Positions 55,802-64,000 of a stretch of 64,000 bases of DNA are shown one piece after another. How positions within the stretch are numbered: position 1 is the stretch's first letter; each line of letters starts with the position of its first letter. Position numbers and translations under genes: made by a program. The notes beneath the pieces are model-generated. The model ran no database searches, was not told the DNA's origin, and saw only the letters and a list, made by a program, of their open reading frames with translations. This stretch comes from Acinetobacter piscicola (lineage in GTDB: Bacteria; Pseudomonadota; Gammaproteobacteria; Pseudomonadales; Moraxellaceae): positions 1-64,000 of the forward strand of contig NZ_NIFO01000001.1 of the NCBI RefSeq assembly GCF_002233755.1, read 5' to 3'.

Positions 55802-57700
55802 ATGGGCGCTATAACCCCTAAAGAAGATTATTCAAATATTCCAAGCCAAGCTTTCGATGCAGTTATCGTGGGTGGCGGTGGTTCAGGTATGCGTGCTTCT
55901 TATCAACTTGCTCAAGCTGGTTTGAAAGTTGCTGTCCTTACTAAAGTATTCCCAACACGTTCTCATACTGTTGCGGCACAAGGTGGTATTGGTGCATCTC
56001 TTGGTAATATGCAAGACGATAATTGGCACTATCACTTTTATGACACAGTAAAAGGTTCTGACTGGTTAGGTGACCAAGATGCAATCGAGTTTATGTGTCG
56101 TGAAGCACCTAAAGTTGTTTATGAATTAGAACACATGGGTATGCCTTTTGACCGTAATGCGGATGGTACAATTTACCAACGTCCATTTGGTGGTCACTCT
56201 GCAAACTATGGCGAAAAAGCTGTTCCACGTGCATGTGCTGCTGCTGACCGTACAGGTCACGCACTTCTTCATACGCTTTATCAAAGCAATGTGAAAATGG
56301 GGACGCAATTCTTCGTTGAATGGATCGCACTTGATTTGATCCGTGATGATGAAGGCACAGTAATTGGTGTAACTGCAATTGACCAAGAAGCGGGTAAAAT
56401 CGCAGTATTCCAAGCCAAAGCAACATTGTTTGCTACAGGTGGTGCGGGTCGTGTTTACCGTGCATCTACAAATGCATATATCAATACTGGTGATGGTCTT
56501 GGTATGGCAGCTCGTGCGGGTATTCCATTACAAGATATGGAATTCTGGCAGTTCCACCCAACGGGTGTTGCGGGTGCAGGCGTATTGTTAACTGAAGGTT
56601 GTCGTGGTGAAGGTGCAATCCTTCGTAACAAAGACGGCGAACCGTTCATGGAGCGTTATGCTCCAACTTTGAAAGATTTGGCTCCACGTGACTTCGTATC
56701 ACGTTCTATGGACCAAGAAATCAAAGAAGGTCGTGGTTGTGGTCCTAAAGGTGATTATATCCTTCTTGATATGACTCACTTAGGTGCTGATACGATTATG
56801 AAACGTTTACCATCTGTATTTGAGATTGGTAAAAAATTCGCAAACGTAGATATCACGAAAGAAGCGATTCCAGTTGTACCAACAATCCATTATCAAATGG
56901 GTGGTATTCCAACGAACATTCATGGTCAAGTGGTTGTTCCTGAGTTTGAAGCCAACGAAGCTGGTTTCCATGCGGGTTATGATCAAAATACGAAAGAATA
57001 TACAACCAATGGCAAAATGAATTATACGAAACCAGTTAAAGGTTTCTATGCAATTGGTGAATGTTCTTGCGTATCTGTACATGGTGCAAACCGTTTAGGT
57101 ACAAATTCGTTACTTGACTTAGTGGTATTTGGTAAAGCTGCTGGTGAGCATATCATTGATTATGTGACTAAGCATCATGGTGATGAGTACACGCCAGTTC
57201 CTACCAATGCATTGGTTAATACTATGAAGCGTATTCGTCATCTAGATGATTCGACTTCTGGTGAAAATGCTCAAGAAGTTGCAGACGCAATTCGTGACAT
57301 CGTACAGGATCACGCTGGTGTATTCCGTACTCAAGCATTGCTTGATGAAGGTGTTAAGCAGATTCTTGCGATTGAGCCACGTGTTCGTAACATCTACTTA
57401 AAAGACAAGTCTAAAGTGTTTAACACAGCTCGTGTTGAGGCTTTGGAAGTTGAAAACTTGTATGAAGTTGCTAAAGCAACCTTGATTTCTGCTGCTGCTC
57501 GTAAAGAGTGTCGTGGTGCGCATACAGTAGTTGATTATGAATTGCCTGCAGATCATCCGACATACTCTTATGGTCGTCGTGATGATGAGTGGATGAAGCA
57601 TACTTTGTGGTATTCAAGCGATAATCACCTTGAATATAAACCAGTACGTTACAGCCCGTTGACTGTAGAAGCTATTGAACCTAAGCCACGTACATTCTAA
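55802..57700 (+). CDS. sdhA: Succinate dehydrogenase flavoprotein subunit
   Basis: Oxidises succinate to fumarate with covalently bound FAD on the cytoplasmic face of the inner membrane. 632 residues. FAD fold DAVIVGGGGSGMRASYQLAQ (about 18-37), covalent FAD site TRSHTVAAQGGIGASLGN (His), and active-site regions FHPTGVAG and PRACAAADRTGHALL are all present; VHGANRLGTNSLLDLVVFG is the late FAD contact. ATG follows GGAAGATGTC. Part of sdhCDAB. Confidence 0.97.
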   Translation: MGAITPKEDYSNIPSQAFDAVIVGGGGSGMRASYQLAQAGLKVAVLTKVFPTRSHTVAAQGGIGASLGNMQDDNWHYHFYDTVKGSDWLGDQDAIEFMCREAPKVVYELEHMGMPFDRNADGTIYQRPFGGHSANYGEKAVPRACAAADRTGHALLHTLYQSNVKMGTQFFVEWIALDLIRDDEGTVIGVTAIDQEAGKIAVFQAKATLFATGGAGRVYRASTNAYINTGDGLGMAARAGIPLQDMEFWQFHPTGVAGAGVLLTEGCRGEGAILRNKDGEPFMERYAPTLKDLAPRDFVSRSMDQEIKEGRGCGPKGDYILLDMTHLGADTIMKRLPSVFEIGKKFANVDITKEAIPVVPTIHYQMGGIPTNIHGQVVVPEFEANEAGFHAGYDQNTKEYTTNGKMNYTKPVKGFYAIGECSCVSVHGANRLGTNSLLDLVVFGKAAGEHIIDYVTKHHGDEYTPVPTNALVNTMKRIRHLDDSTSGENAQEVADAIRDIVQDHAGVFRTQALLDEGVKQILAIEPRVRNIYLKDKSKVFNTARVEALEVENLYEVAKATLISAAARKECRGAHTVVDYELPADHPTYSYGRRDDEWMKHTLWYSSDNHLEYKPVRYSPLTVEAIEPKPRTF

Positions 57701-57714
57701 TTGGGAGAATAAAG

Positions 57715-58425
57715 ATGAGTAGAGGCACTCGTACATTCGAAATCTACCGCTATGATCCTGATAAGGATAAAGCACCGTACATGCAAACTTTTAAACTTGA
57801 ATTGACTGATAAGCATCGTATGTTGCTTGATGCACTTCTTGCATTAAAAGTACAAGATGAGTCATTAACATTCCGTCGTTCATGCCGTGAAGGTATTTGT
57901 GGCTCGGATGGTGTGAACATCAATGGTAAAAATGGTCTTGCTTGTTTATGGAACTTAAACGATTTACCTGAAAAAATCGTGATTCGTCCATTACCGGGCT
58001 TACCAGTGGTTAAAGATTTAGTTGTGGATATGAATCAGTTCTACGATCAGTATGACAAAATTCAACCATTCCTAATCAATAATCAGCCTGCGCCACCAAA
58101 GGAGCGTTTACAGTCTCCAGAAGAGCGTGATCATTTAAATGGTCTTTATGAATGTATTTTATGTGCATGTTGTTCAACTTCATGCCCATCATTCTGGTGG
58201 AATCCTGATAAATTCTTAGGTCCATCAGCATTGTTAAATGCATATCGTTTCATTATTGACTCACGTGATACAGCGACTCAAGATCGTTTATCACGTCTTG
58301 ATGATCCGTTCTCATTGTTCCGTTGTAAGGGAATTATGAACTGCGTGTCTGTATGTCCTAAAGGTTTGAACCCAACAAAAGCGATCGGTCATATCCGTAG
58401 CATGTTGCTCGACCAAGCGGGTTAA
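57715..58425 (+). CDS. sdhB: Succinate dehydrogenase iron-sulfur subunit
   Basis: Carries electrons from SdhA FAD to quinone through three clusters. 236 residues. The [2Fe-2S] ligands are in SCREGICGSDGVNINGKNGL and the following LACLW; the [4Fe-4S] motif is CILCACCSTSCP; the [3Fe-4S] motif includes CKGIMNCVSVCPKGLNP. ATG is 14 bp after sdhA with GGGAG upstream. Last gene of the operon; a strong terminator follows. Confidence 0.97.
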   Translation: MSRGTRTFEIYRYDPDKDKAPYMQTFKLELTDKHRMLLDALLALKVQDESLTFRRSCREGICGSDGVNINGKNGLACLWNLNDLPEKIVIRPLPGLPVVKDLVVDMNQFYDQYDKIQPFLINNQPAPPKERLQSPEERDHLNGLYECILCACCSTSCPSFWWNPDKFLGPSALLNAYRFIIDSRDTATQDRLSRLDDPFSLFRCKGIMNCVSVCPKGLNPTKAIGHIRSMLLDQAG

Positions 58426-58434
58426 TATAGTGAA

Positions 58435-58470
58435 AAAAAGAGCGTATATCATTTGATGTGCGCTCTTTTT
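58435..58470 (+). terminator. Terminator after sdhB
   Basis: AAAAAGAGCG and CGCTCTTTTT form a 10-bp stem with a 16-nt loop and further Ts. It lies 10 nt after the sdhB stop. Confidence 0.88.
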
Positions 58471-58833
58471 TTTATGATTTTAAAAAAGATCGGTAATAGC
58501 GATTTGATAGATCGATTTTTTATATAAAATATTTGAATGATATTTGATTATTTCTTGTATGTATTTCGCCAAGTTATAAGTGGTATGTGTCAAAAAAATC
58601 AATTCAAGCTGTAGTTCATGTTAGCATTTAACAAATGAATATATGTAAAAAACGTCCAATATTTTGGTACATTTTATCTACATAACTTTGATTCAGATCA
58701 GTTTATAAATAATATGATAAATTTATCTGATGAGTCGCTTTAGACAAAACAAACCCAATTTTTGTTTTTTCTAAGTCGATTTGCAAAAAATTGCTCAACT
58801 GCGGTTGGGTATATGTGAGTAATGATGCCATTG

Positions 58834-58887
58834 AGGGTGTTATGATTCATTGTATGCATTAGTAAAAGCTAATGTTTATAACGCCCT
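58834..58887 (+). promoter_or_regulatory. Candidate structured leader upstream of sucA
   Basis: AGGGTGTTAT pairs with ATAACGCCCT over 10 positions (one G-U), enclosing a second hairpin CATTAG/CTAATG around TAAAAG. Downstream, CATGATTAATCATG is a palindrome and ATCCT (about 58964) can pair with the AGGA before sucA. Such nested hairpins suggest an RNA-based control region. From memory, sucA leaders in related groups carry RNA motifs named sucA; I cannot say it is one of them. Confidence 0.45.
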
Positions 58888-58990
58888 ATGGTCACTAGTA
58901 CCTAATGGGGTGAATGTCAATTTACCGATTTGGCATGATTAATCATGGGAGTGCTTAAAAGGCATCCTGTAATGTTTTTTGCAATAGGAA

Positions 58991-61840
58991 ATGGGTCCAC
59001 AAATGCAAGAAGTTGCTGACGCACTGCGTCTTGACACTGAACTTTCCGCTGATAGTGCAGCGTATATTGAAGAGCTTTACGAACAGTACCTTTCTTCTCC
59101 AACCTCAGTAGGTGAGGATTGGCGTCAATATTTCGATAAATTCCCTAAAGGTGATCAACCACACGGAAATATTCGTGAGCAATTCTTATTATTAGGTCGT
59201 AATTCAAGTCGTATTCAGCCTGTTGTACAAAGTGAAGTGAGCACTGAGCACGAACGTCGTCAAATTGGTGTGTTACAACTGATTGCTGCATACCGTAACC
59301 GTGGTCATCAAAAAGCAAAGCTTGATCCACTGGGTTTGGCTAAGCGCGAAGATGTACCTGATTTAGATCTTGCAGCACATGGATTAACCAAGTCGGATTT
59401 AGACACTGTATTTAATGCAGGGAATCTTGCGATTGGTAAATCTGAAGCAACTTTAGGCGAAATGGTCAATGCAATGGAAGCAACATATTGTGCTTCTATT
59501 GGTACTGAGTATATGCATATTGTTGATACCAAAGAAAAACGCTGGATTCAACAACGCCTTGAAAGTGCGCGTGGTCAATTCGGTTTCACTGCAGATCAAA
59601 AGAAACATGTGCTTGAGCGTCTAACTGCTGCTGAAGGTTTGGAAAAATTCCTCGGCAATAAATATGTTGGTGCAAAACGTTTTGGTGTGGAAGGTGGTGA
59701 ATCTTTCATTCCAATGGTTAACGAACTGATTCAACGTGCAGGTGCTGTAGGTTGTAAAGAAGTCGTGATTGGTATGCCACACCGTGGTCGTTTAAACTTA
59801 CTTGTCAACATTATGGGTAAAAACCCTGCTGACTTATTTGGTGAGTTTGAAGGTAAAACATTAGCCAAAAAAGGTTCAGGTGACGTTAAGTACCATCAAG
59901 GTTTCTCTTCAAATGTGATGACTGCAGGTGGCGAAGTTCACTTAGCATTGGCATTTAACCCATCGCATTTAGAAATCGTAGGGCCTGTAGTTGAAGGTTC
60001 TGTACGTGCTCGTCAAGTACGTCGTAAAGATATTGGTGGTGATGATGTATTGCCAATCATTGTGCATGGTGATGCAGCATTTGCAGGTCAAGGTGTAAAC
60101 CAAGAAACCTTCCAAATGTCGCAAACGCGTGGTTATACCGTCGGTGGTACAGTGCATATTGTTGTAAACAACCAAGTTGGTTTTACAACATCTGATCCAC
60201 GTGATGCGCGTTCTACAGAATACTGTACTGACATTGCGAAAATGATTCAGGCACCTATTTTTCATGTGAATGGTGATGATCCAGAAGCTGTTTTATTTGT
60301 TTCTCAATTGGCACATGATTTCCGTCATACATTCCGTAAAGATGTTGTGATTGATATGTTCTGTTATCGTCGTCGTGGTCATAACGAAGCAGACGAACCA
60401 GCAGCAACTCAACCAATGATGTATCAAGTGATCAATAAAAAAGCGACTACTCGTACGCTTTATGCAGATCAGTTAGTACAACAGAAAATATTAGATCGTG
60501 CTGACGCAGATGCTTTAGTTGAAAAGTATCGTGAAGACCTTGAAGCAGGTAATCATGTTGCGAATGCTTTGGTTCTTGAACCAAATGAAAAAATGTTTGT
60601 AGATTGGGCACCTTATTTAGGTCATGACTATACAGATGTTTGGGATACAACGTTCCCAATTGAGCGCTTGAAAGAGCTTGGCGTAAAAATGCGTGAGCTT
60701 CCTGAAGGCTTCGTTATGCAACGTCAAGTTTCAAAAGTGATCGATGATCGTTTGAAAATGCAAACGGGTGAAATGCCATTAAACTGGGGTGCTGCAGAAG
60801 TTTTAGCGTATGCAACGATCCTTGATGATGGTTATTTGGTTCGTTTGACTGGTGAAGACGTTGGTCGTGGTACGTTCTCACATCGTCATGCCAAATTACA
60901 TAACCAAGTTGATGGTTCTGTTTATATCCCATTGTGTCATATCAAAGAAAATCAGCCACGTACTGCAGTTTATGACTCATTATTGTCAGAAATGGCGGTA
61001 CTTGCTTTTGAGTATGGTTATGCAACGACATTGCCAAAAAGTTTAATCATTTGGGAAGCTCAATTTGGTGACTTCGCAAACTGTGCGCAAGTTGTTATTG
61101 ACCAGTTCATTTCATCTGGTGAGACTAAATGGGAACGTGTTTGTGGTCTAACATTACTTCTTCCACATGGTTATGAAGGTCAAGGTCCTGAGCATTCTTC
61201 AGCACGTTTAGAGCGTTTCTTACAGCTTTGTGCAGAAGACAATATGCAAGTGGTTACACCGACTACGCCTGCGCAGATTTTCCATATCATGCGTCGTCAA
61301 GCGATTCGTCCAATTCGTAAGCCATTGATCATCACTTCACCGAAGTCATTACTCCGTCACAAATTAGCAACCTCTACTTTGGAAGAGCTTGCAACGGGTA
61401 CATTCCAAACTGTGATTGATGAAGTGGATCAAATCAACAAAGCTGACGTAACGCGTTTAGTGCTTTGTGGTGGTAAGGTTTATTACGACTTACTTGAAAA
61501 ACGTCGTGAGCAAAACTTGAATATTGCAATTGTACGTGTTGAACAATTGTATCCATTCCCAGAACAACGTATTGCTGAAGTTCTCGCGACTTATCCAAAC
61601 ATTCAAGAGCTTGTTTGGTGTCAAGAAGAACCGAAAAACCAAGGCGCGTGGTTATTCATCGCACCTCGTTTATATGAAGGTATAATGAGTTCTGGCAAAC
61701 AAATTCGCATTAGTTACGCAGGTCGTGATGCTTCTGCTGCACCGGCTTGTGGTTCACCATATTTACATGCAAAACAACAAGCTCAGCTCGTGAATGACGC
61801 ACTTGCGATCGTAGCTGATCAATCAGGAGAAACTAAATAA
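58991..61840 (+). CDS. sucA: 2-oxoglutarate dehydrogenase E1 component
   Basis: Thiamine-dependent decarboxylase that starts conversion of 2-oxoglutarate to succinyl-CoA. 949 residues. The N-terminal E2-binding segment ([20 protein letters not shown]) is present. TPP and active-site motifs include [60 protein letters not shown] and [23 protein letters not shown] 58991 has AGGA only a few bases ahead; ATG 59003 ([11 protein letters not shown]) is a good alternative. The stop overlaps the sucB start (TAATG). Confidence 0.96.
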   Translation: MGPQMQEVADALRLDTELSADSAAYIEELYEQYLSSPTSVGEDWRQYFDKFPKGDQPHGNIREQFLLLGRNSSRIQPVVQSEVSTEHERRQIGVLQLIAAYRNRGHQKAKLDPLGLAKREDVPDLDLAAHGLTKSDLDTVFNAGNLAIGKSEATLGEMVNAMEATYCASIGTEYMHIVDTKEKRWIQQRLESARGQFGFTADQKKHVLERLTAAEGLEKFLGNKYVGAKRFGVEGGESFIPMVNELIQRAGAVGCKEVVIGMPHRGRLNLLVNIMGKNPADLFGEFEGKTLAKKGSGDVKYHQGFSSNVMTAGGEVHLALAFNPSHLEIVGPVVEGSVRARQVRRKDIGGDDVLPIIVHGDAAFAGQGVNQETFQMSQTRGYTVGGTVHIVVNNQVGFTTSDPRDARSTEYCTDIAKMIQAPIFHVNGDDPEAVLFVSQLAHDFRHTFRKDVVIDMFCYRRRGHNEADEPAATQPMMYQVINKKATTRTLYADQLVQQKILDRADADALVEKYREDLEAGNHVANALVLEPNEKMFVDWAPYLGHDYTDVWDTTFPIERLKELGVKMRELPEGFVMQRQVSKVIDDRLKMQTGEMPLNWGAAEVLAYATILDDGYLVRLTGEDVGRGTFSHRHAKLHNQVDGSVYIPLCHIKENQPRTAVYDSLLSEMAVLAFEYGYATTLPKSLIIWEAQFGDFANCAQVVIDQFISSGETKWERVCGLTLLLPHGYEGQGPEHSSARLERFLQLCAEDNMQVVTPTTPAQIFHIMRRQAIRPIRKPLIITSPKSLLRHKLATSTLEELATGTFQTVIDEVDQINKADVTRLVLCGGKVYYDLLEKRREQNLNIAIVRVEQLYPFPEQRIAEVLATYPNIQELVWCQEEPKNQGAWLFIAPRLYEGIMSSGKQIRISYAGRDASAAPACGSPYLHAKQQAQLVNDALAIVADQSGETK

Positions 61841-63051
61841 TGGCAACCGAAATTAAAGCACCGGTATTTCCAGAGTCAGTTGCTGACGGAACAATTGCAA
61901 CTTGGCACAAACAACCAGGTGAAGCAGTTTCACGTGATGAAGTGATCTGTGATATTGAAACAGATAAAGTCGTTTTAGAGGTTGTCGCTCCTGCTGACGG
62001 TACGATTTCTGCAATCATCAAAAATGAAGGAGATACGGTTCTTTCTTCTGAAGTGATTGCAACTTTTGAGGAAGGTGCTGTTTCTGGCGCGGCTCAAACT
62101 CAATCTGTTCAAAGCGAACAAAAAGTTGAACAAGCTGCTGCTCAAACTGAAGCGGGTGCTGCACCTGTTGTAGAACGTGCTCAAGTACAAGATCAAGCGC
62201 CTGCAGTACGTAAAGCTTTAACTGAAACCGGTATTGCTGCATCTGATGTAGATGGTACTGGTCGTGGTGGTCGCATTACGAAAGAAGATGTTGCAAATCA
62301 TCAAGCTAAACCAGCTGCAAATGTAACGCCATTAAGCGTAGCTGTTGGTGAACGTATTGAAAAACGCGTTCCAATGACACGTTTACGTAAGCGTGTTGCT
62401 GAGCGTCTGCTTGCTGCAACTCAGCAAACTGCAATGTTGACTACGTTTAACGAAGTGAACATGAAGCCAGTAATGGAAATGCGTAAGCAATATAAAGATG
62501 CTTTCGAAAAACGTCATGGTGCTCGTTTAGGCTTCATGTCATTCTTTGTTAAAGCAGTAACTGAAGCGCTTAAACGTTATCCAGCTGTAAATGCTTCAAT
62601 TGATGGTGATGATATTGTTTATCACGGTTATTATGACATCGGTGTTGCAGTTTCTTCTGAGCGTGGTTTAGTGGTTCCTGTATTACGTGATACAGACCGT
62701 ATGAACTATGCTGAAGTTGAGTCTGGTATTGCTGCTTATGCAGGTAAAGCACGTGAAGGTAAATTGTCTATCGAAGATATGACAGGTGGTACATTCACGA
62801 TTACCAATGGTGGTACTTTCGGTTCATTGCTTTCGACTCCAATTTTGAACCAACCACAAACTGCAATTTTAGGTATGCACAAAATCCAAGAGCGTCCTAT
62901 GGCTGTAAATGGTCAAGTTGAAATTCTTCCAATGATGTATTTAGCGCTTTCTTATGACCATCGTATGATTGATGGTAAAGAAGCTGTAGGTTTCTTGGTA
63001 ACAGTTAAAGAGTTACTTGAAGAGCCAGCTAAACTTATCCTTGACCTATAA
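61840..63051 (+). CDS. sucB: 2-oxoglutarate dehydrogenase E2 component (dihydrolipoyl succinyltransferase)
   Basis: Core acyltransferase of the 2-oxoglutarate dehydrogenase complex. 403 residues: lipoyl domain about 1-80 with the lipoylated Lys in [13 protein letters not shown], a flexible Ala/Gln-rich linker (about 85-115), an E1/E3-binding domain ([20 protein letters not shown]), and the catalytic domain with [17 protein letters not shown] near the end. Translation is coupled to sucA by the 1-bp overlap. A C-rich repeat then separates it from lpdA. Confidence 0.97.
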   Translation: MATEIKAPVFPESVADGTIATWHKQPGEAVSRDEVICDIETDKVVLEVVAPADGTISAIIKNEGDTVLSSEVIATFEEGAVSGAAQTQSVQSEQKVEQAAAQTEAGAAPVVERAQVQDQAPAVRKALTETGIAASDVDGTGRGGRITKEDVANHQAKPAANVTPLSVAVGERIEKRVPMTRLRKRVAERLLAATQQTAMLTTFNEVNMKPVMEMRKQYKDAFEKRHGARLGFMSFFVKAVTEALKRYPAVNASIDGDDIVYHGYYDIGVAVSSERGLVVPVLRDTDRMNYAEVESGIAAYAGKAREGKLSIEDMTGGTFTITNGGTFGSLLSTPILNQPQTAILGMHKIQERPMAVNGQVEILPMMYLALSYDHRMIDGKEAVGFLVTVKELLEEPAKLILDL

Positions 63052-63060
63052 TTTAATACT

Positions 63061-64000
<940 letters not shown>

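Larger units (their letters stand above)
58426..58990. other. Gap between sdhB and sucA with a structured leader
   Basis: 565 bp. After the sdhB terminator the sequence is AT-rich to about 58780, then more balanced with several nested hairpins before sucA. No open frame of interest is seen. Confidence 0.5.

Overview
The window reads as chromosomal DNA of an Acinetobacter species. This is based on AT-rich base composition, close protein resemblance to known Acinetobacter families, and two recognisable gene orders. One is rubA-rubB-estB-oxyR facing ppk and mtgA, as I recall it from A. baylyi ADP1. The other is gltA facing sdhCDAB-sucAB-lpdA. No prophage, plasmid backbone, complete insertion sequence or CRISPR array is visible. 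The species is not resolved.

Layout. 1-2.1 kb: a tRNA-Leu 5' end, a complete tRNA-Cys, folD, a structured repeat and a methyltransferase. 2.1-8.2 kb: a lipoprotein, a tesA-like esterase gene broken by an internal deletion, a two-gene ABC export system, an unknown membrane protein and a rhomboid protease. 8.2-14.7 kb: mtgA, ppk, oxyR, estB, rubB, rubA (cell wall, polyphosphate, peroxide response and alkane-oxidation electron transfer). 15-22.4 kb: apt, an IS4-like miniature element with an 11-bp target duplication, small enzymes, lysS, a Wzi-type outer membrane protein, and two tandem 116-nt units that look like small RNA genes. 22.5-27.1 kb: cysD and cysN, then a DarT-DarG type ADP-ribosylating toxin-antitoxin pair. 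27.2-37 kb: two quinone-reductase-like dehydrogenases, a citrate transporter, a CorC-type membrane protein, a LysR regulator and aceA. 37-44 kb: an NlpE-like lipoprotein, two decayed genes (one a frameshifted ParE/RelE-type toxin), an acyltransferase, nadE and an orphan zincin. 43.7-49.7 kb: a second copy of the structured repeat, a hydrolase, and an operon of a di-iron-type hydrolase, an SDR and a Baeyer-Villiger-type monooxygenase. 50-64 kb: a YARHG protein, an M24 peptidase, gltA, and the TCA block sdhCDAB-sucAB-lpdA running off the end.

How the parts work together. gltA, sdhCDAB, sucAB-lpdA and aceA cover much of the TCA cycle and glyoxylate shunt. rubA/rubB supply electrons for alkane hydroxylation. 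cysD/cysN activate sulfate. ppk and oxyR serve stress responses.

The most interesting non-textbook signals are: (i) the tandem 254-bp units at 21455-21876, each with the same dyad box, promoter, two hairpins and terminator; (ii) the repeat at 1126-1362 and 43687-44030, whose closing stem carries two compensatory base-pair changes; (iii) the IS4-like MITE; (iv) structured leaders before sucA and sdhC; and (v) a 12-bp duplication of the lpdA ribosome-binding site next to a C-rich repeat. All calls come from reading the sequence and from memory of the families; no database search was run.
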